A stretch of DNA of 9,190 nt from CAZIQY01 sp964541605. Its GTDB lineage: Bacteria > Desulfobacterota > Syntrophia > Syntrophales > UBA2185. Below the pieces are notes generated by a model that was not told where the DNA came from, ran no database searches, and saw nothing but the letters and a program-made list of their open reading frames with translations. Shown here one piece after another: positions 6,794 to 9,190 of the stretch. Position numbers and translations under genes: made by a program. Location: assembly GCA_964541605.1 (NCBI GenBank), contig CAZIQY010000098.1:1-9190 (forward strand), written 5' to 3'. The first letter of the stretch is position 1. The number at the start of each line of letters is the position of its first letter.

Positions 6794-6820
6794 AAAATAA
6801 TCTTATTAGGAGGGCATTTA

Positions 6821-7237
6821 TTAATCTATTTCTGGGGTATATATTGGTTTGAAATCTCTGGCGTTTGGAGGCATACAATACCCGGTGCCATTTTCACATT
6901 CCCTGGCTTTCTGAACGATCTTTGGCCACCAACGAAAAAGGTCTTCAGCCTGCTTCCATACATTATTACTTGCCCAGCCACCGCTAAAAAAGAAAGCGGA
7001 TAGGCCGGATTCCTGCCACGCCCTTTTTTCGGCTTTCCCCTTAGTTATTCTGGGATCAGCTGAAATAATAATCCAATCACCATCTGTTGATAATTCCTGT
7101 ATCCATTCTTCATCTTTTATATTTTTCTCAAATCTATCAGTAAGATGTTTAATTTCGTAATCGCCATGAGACAATGCGATAATCTTTAAAGCCTTAATGA
7201 GATTTGAAGATATGGAAGCATCTATAAAGAATTTCAT
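6821..7237 (-). CDS. VapC45-like PIN-domain toxin (putative RNase)
   Basis: This 138-aa protein resembles the PIN-like toxin of the VapBC45 type (M. tuberculosis Rv2019 is also 138 aa, from memory). PIN proteins use clustered acidic residues to hold metal and cut RNA. Candidates here are D6 in the first strand (KFFIDASIS), E43/E44 (KDEEWIQEL) and D61 in the IIISADPRI segment (56-64), the position where related Mut7-C/DUF5615-type PIN folds carry a conserved Asp. A Gly-Gly-Trp turn (86-88) and Trp-rich helix (RWWPK) follow. The ATG overlaps the antitoxin TGA as ATGA and has little Shine-Dalgarno of its own, so translation likely depends on the antitoxin. RNase activity and target are inferred from the family. 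It appears complete with no frameshift. Confidence 0.8.
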   Translation of the reverse strand: MKFFIDASISSNLIKALKIIALSHGDYEIKHLTDRFEKNIKDEEWIQELSTDGDWIIISADPRITKGKAEKRAWQESGLSAFFFSGGWASNNVWKQAEDLFRWWPKIVQKARECENGTGYCMPPNARDFKPIYTPEID

Positions 7238-7929
7238 GCTGCAAGTTTTTGCTCAAATTCAAATGCGTCAATAACTTCCTGTAGTTGAATATCATACCAA
7301 TTAGCGACAAAATTAACACTCTGATCTGCTTTTACAGCTTTATAAAGAATTAAGGTCGGAATCCCTCCTTCAAAAACAATCGGTGCGCCGAAAGATCGAT
7401 GAGGATCAATAATGACAGAGCGGTTGGTTCCCAGGGGCCACCAGCGCTCCGGTTCATCAAACTCATTAAATTCAAGACCGTGAAGATGAGAAGATATAAC
7501 CTTTTCAAACACATATTGATCTTTTATCAAATCTATCAATACCTTATCACCGGCCTCTTCCACGATTTCTCCAAGAATGGTTCGACCATCTGTTTTAAAA
7601 AGTCTGGTCGAAAATGGTCGTTTTCTATTAAGCATTTCCCTTGCTTTTTGCGATGCGATATGGATCGTTTTCCACCCCACACCATAATTTCTGAAAGCAT
7701 TTAAAAACATAATTTCAATAAGATCTGCGAAATTGAGTACAGGTGTTTCATCATTATATATGTACTCTGCTGCAATCACGGGCGGCGTATGTCGTATTTC
7801 ACCTTTATATTCATACCTATATCCCCTTGTCCAACGGCGGATCCGTTGACGTGGAACTTTCGTCAGGCGTTCCGCTTCAGCAAAGGTATACACCCCCCTC
7901 CCGATCTGTTTAAAACTTATATTTTCCAT
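7234..7929 (-). CDS. VapB45-like antitoxin: N-terminal HTH plus C-terminal DUF433
   Basis: This 231-aa protein is the likely antitoxin and DNA-binding regulator of the PIN-like toxin encoded downstream. Residues 12-36 (GVYTFAEAERLTKVPRQRIRR then W-T-R-G) look like a MerR-like helix-turn-helix. Residues about 177-226 match the DUF433 pattern: GAPIVFEGGIPT, then a helix, then a WYDIQLQEVIDAFEF ending. Its size and order resemble VapB45 of Mycobacterium tuberculosis (Rv2018, about 239 aa as I recall); identity was not computed. ATG at 7929 has a GAGAG about 7 nt upstream. The last codons overlap the toxin start by 4 nt (ATGA), typical of translational coupling. Transcription probably starts at the extended -10 box at 7974-7982 and may be self-repressed. 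Confidence 0.8.
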   Translation of the reverse strand: MENISFKQIGRGVYTFAEAERLTKVPRQRIRRWTRGYRYEYKGEIRHTPPVIAAEYIYNDETPVLNFADLIEIMFLNAFRNYGVGWKTIHIASQKAREMLNRKRPFSTRLFKTDGRTILGEIVEEAGDKVLIDLIKDQYVFEKVISSHLHGLEFNEFDEPERWWPLGTNRSVIIDPHRSFGAPIVFEGGIPTLILYKAVKADQSVNFVANWYDIQLQEVIDAFEFEQKLAA

Positions 7930-7958
7930 TTCATCTCTCGCCTTCCCTCTAACAAATC

Positions 7959-7989
7959 ACAATGGTCCATGCAATTATACCATCATTGT
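7959..7989. promoter_or_regulatory. Imperfect inverted repeat around the toxin-antitoxin -10 box
   Basis: ACAATGGT (7959-7966) is mirrored by ACCATCATTGT (7979-7989), which is its complement apart from a 3-nt insertion. The arms flank the -10 box, where a repressor would block transcription. VapB-type antitoxins commonly autoregulate, so this is a candidate operator for the HTH antitoxin; this is inferred from position only. Confidence 0.35.
7974..7982 (-). promoter_or_regulatory. Extended -10 promoter for the toxin-antitoxin operon
   Basis: The minus strand reads TGGTATAAT, a perfect extended -10 element (TGn plus TATAAT). No good -35 lies 16-18 nt upstream; a TTGACA is present but only 7 nt away, too close to act with this -10. 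The predicted transcript would start near 7967 and have a leader of about 38 nt before the antitoxin ATG at 7929. Confidence 0.65.
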
Positions 7990-8002
7990 CAAGTACAATA
8001 TA

Positions 8003-8443
8003 TCATCGTATCCTTTCAACGATAGCACGGGATCCATTTACATCCATAATTTTCCCAGAGGAGGTATCATAAATCAATACATGAGGACGGTACAAGTATT
8101 TATACTCATATTTGTACCGAACTTGTTTCCAAGCTTGGCCATTGGTCAACTCGTACGCTGAGTCGCCTTGCCATCCATTAAATACATCAGATATCTGAGA
8201 CTCAATCACTCCAAAAATTTGTCGCACTGACACTACTTGATCGGAGCCAGACAGTCGAATAAGATATCGACCACACTCATGGACGATTTCCACTTGCGGC
8301 ATATAGGCGTAATGATACCAATACTTATACTCGGCCTGTAGCCAATATGTTCCGTTGGTAAGCTTAAATAAAGCGTCACTATTAAAGCCAAAAAATGCCC
8401 CATAGATTTGTGCCCTATGAATTATCTCACCCGCAGTGGTCAT
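8003..8443 (-). CDS. 146-aa protein with two copies of an aromatic-rich LTNG domain
   Basis: The protein is an internal duplication. Unit 1 spans about residues 7-76 and unit 2 about 79-146. Both contain a Q-I and a spaced Gly/Asp before LTNG (28-31 and 99-102), then a Trp, a Gln and a run of alternating tyrosines (YKYWYHYAYMP at 39-49; YKYEYKYLYRP at 110-120), then V-x-I-x and a final hydrophobic/basic segment (VVSVRQI; AIVERIR). The alternation suggests beta strands of a small barrel. No signal peptide or membrane helix is visible. From memory, single copies of a similar unit occur as short uncharacterised bacterial proteins; no function is known to me. ATG is at 8443; a GAGGG lies a rather long 11-12 nt upstream. 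The next promoter (for the toxin-antitoxin pair) begins right after its stop codon. Confidence 0.8.
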   Translation of the reverse strand: MTTAGEIIHRAQIYGAFFGFNSDALFKLTNGTYWLQAEYKYWYHYAYMPQVEIVHECGRYLIRLSGSDQVVSVRQIFGVIESQISDVFNGWQGDSAYELTNGQAWKQVRYKYEYKYLYRPHVLIYDTSSGKIMDVNGSRAIVERIR

Positions 8444-8460
8444 TTTAAAGATATCCCTCG

Positions 8461-8491
8461 TTGAATAAATTCAATTCTGCGACAAATTGAA
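8461..8491. repeat. Nested palindromes upstream of the 146-aa gene
   Basis: TTGAAT-AA-ATTCAA (8461-8474) is a perfect 14-bp inverted repeat ending about 18 nt before the ATG of the 146-aa gene. Overlapping it, TTCAATT (8470-8476) and AATTGAA (8485-8491) form a 7-bp stem around an 8-nt loop. The TTGAA half-site therefore occurs three times in 31 nt. No T-run follows, so this is not a terminator; an operator is possible. The AT-rich background makes chance palindromes likely. Confidence 0.3.
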
Positions 8492-8524
8492 ATTCTTTCG
8501 ACAGTCACAAAATTCGTTTTAATT

Positions 8525-8540
8525 CATACCTCCTTAAAAG
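8525..8540 (-). promoter_or_regulatory. Strong Shine-Dalgarno sequence at the stop of the 191-aa gene
   Basis: On the minus strand the 191-aa gene ends TTTTAA, and its TAA runs straight into TAAGGAGGT, a near-perfect anti-16S match. The ATG that follows immediately is too close to the SD and opens only a two-codon frame (ATG AAT TAA). At normal spacing (5 nt) there is only an ATT codon, which opens a 27-codon frame ending in ATGA overlap with the 146-aa gene. What this ribosome site serves is unclear. Confidence 0.5.
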
Positions 8541-9109
8541 CAAGTACTATCAGGCACTGGAAGACCAACTCGGGCCAAATAAGATGCAAAGCGCTGTGCG
8601 ATGTCCTCCCGAAATAGTGGAGCCACAGAACATACATACGCCATTGGCTTGATCTCCATAAGGTAATTCACAGTAACTGAGAAATAGTGCTTGAAGTCAA
8701 TTACTGAAGGCACGATGGGAACACTTTCATCGAACTCCATATAGTGATACCGTGGACGTTCATTGTTTCTAAGGAAGTTGCCCATACTCTTAGATTTTGG
8801 TATTTTTTCCATTTGGATATCCAATTCGCTAAGGTGCTCTCCTTGATATACATGCTCCACATTATAAAGAGGGGCCATGAGTATTGATATAAGCCACTTG
8901 TCTTGCGTCGCGCGGGATTCAATCCGAAAAAGGTGATCTTGTTCGAGATCACAATCCTGTGTGAGCACAATAGCGAGCGGAAATACCACTCGCGCGACTT
9001 CAATCACACCTGAGCGCTCAGCCACATATTCCACCCAATGGACGTCTTTAAGGATATCTCCCTGGCAGAGCCTACTTCCGTTTGTCTTTAGTACCTGAGT
9101 CTGCTGCAA
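8534..9109 (-). CDS. Conserved-looking 191-aa protein of unknown function (LTQDCDLE motif)
   Basis: I cannot assign a function. The start is TTG (9109-9107): an in-frame TAA lies just upstream at 9121-9119, the first internal ATG would remove over 70 residues, and AGAGG sits 5 nt before the TTG. Visible landmarks are QGDIL (16-20), LTQDCDLE (49-56) with an acidic/Cys cluster, MAPLY (78-82), RYHYM (120-124), a VIDFKHYFSV strand (136-145) and an APLFREDIAQRF helix (163-174). There is no signal peptide or membrane span, so it is probably cytosolic. From general memory, proteins with a GDI(L/F) start and a TQ(D/E)CDL core recur as uncharacterised genes in accessory regions; I could not check this. 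It follows the partial gene at 9072-9190 in overlap and ends directly on a strong Shine-Dalgarno sequence. Confidence 0.75.
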   Translation of the reverse strand: MQQTQVLKTNGSRLCQGDILKDVHWVEYVAERSGVIEVARVVFPLAIVLTQDCDLEQDHLFRIESRATQDKWLISILMAPLYNVEHVYQGEHLSELDIQMEKIPKSKSMGNFLRNNERPRYHYMEFDESVPIVPSVIDFKHYFSVTVNYLMEIKPMAYVCSVAPLFREDIAQRFASYLARVGLPVPDSTCF

Positions 9110-9190
9110 CGTTACCTCTTACGATGATGCGGTGAGGTTTTCCAATGCCGTACTTTTCGCTCTCGACCTCAACAGGCGAAGGTTTTTGAC
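9072..9190 (-). CDS. C-terminal end of an unidentified protein, 5' end outside window
   Basis: An open frame enters from the right edge (first full codon at 9188) and ends at TAG, 9074-9072, giving 38 residues. They read like protein: a charged stretch followed by KYGIGKPHRIIVRGN and a Lys-rich tail ending KDKRK. The frame overlaps the start of the next gene (TTG at 9109) by 38 nt in another frame, and that gene's Shine-Dalgarno sequence lies inside it, which suggests coupling within one operon. I do not recognise the family and no domain can be assigned from this tail. The alternative is chance: 38 codons without a stop is weak evidence, and the other two minus-strand frames both close with stops before 9109. 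Confidence 0.45.
   Translation of the reverse strand, partial: QKPSPVEVESEKYGIGKPHRIIVRGNVAADSGTKDKRK

Noticed and set aside
7974..7992. TTGACA plus TATAAT as a -35/-10 pair before the antitoxin gene
   Set aside because: They are only 7 nt apart. The extended -10 (TGGTATAAT) explains the promoter better.

Overview
Every gene supported here lies on the minus strand, so the window reads right to left. It looks like bacterial accessory DNA, probably a defence island. The promoters I can place are of the sigma-70 type, Shine-Dalgarno sites are purine-rich, and neighbouring genes are tightly coupled. Base composition is patchy: roughly 40% GC in the right part and the kinase region, and up to 60-67% GC in much of the methyltransferase gene. 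There is no rRNA, tRNA or housekeeping gene, so the host cannot be identified from this sequence.

Right end (9190 to about 8000): the last codons of a gene that enters from outside overlap a 191-aa protein of unknown function that starts at TTG. A 146-aa protein follows, made of two copies of an aromatic-rich unit with a shared LTNG...Y-Y-Y pattern. The 90-nt gap between these two genes holds a strong Shine-Dalgarno sequence with no ordinary gene behind it, plus nested palindromes.

Middle right (about 8000 to 6820): a two-gene toxin-antitoxin operon of the VapBC45 type. A 231-aa HTH plus DUF433 antitoxin overlaps a 138-aa PIN-like toxin by ATGA. Its promoter has a perfect extended -10 box flanked by an imperfect inverted repeat. 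The 282-nt gap that follows contains four GGGAT motifs at exactly 10-nt spacing, three GGTGACA sites, and a good sigma-70 promoter facing the next operon.

Middle (6538 to 2258): a three-gene restriction-modification-like operon. It encodes a beta-class adenine methyltransferase with a C-terminal PKD-like domain, an SF2 DEAH-box translocase resembling a type III Res subunit without its nuclease, and a separate 115-aa TnsA-like PD-(D/E)XK nuclease. The reading frames overlap. The target-recognition part of the methyltransferase gene is AT-rich inside an otherwise GC-rich gene, as if it had been exchanged. A possible small broken ORF and a hairpin terminator lie downstream.

Left (1901 to 36): a cytosolic Hanks-type Ser/Thr kinase with an unfamiliar C-terminal domain and a charged helix, followed closely by a 194-aa protein of unknown function. 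The kinase glycine-rich loop is encoded by a run of eight Gs, a possible on/off slippage site.

Taken together, the operons could form a layered defence locus: restriction-modification, toxin-antitoxin and a kinase pair. Joint action of these operons is inference from proximity only.
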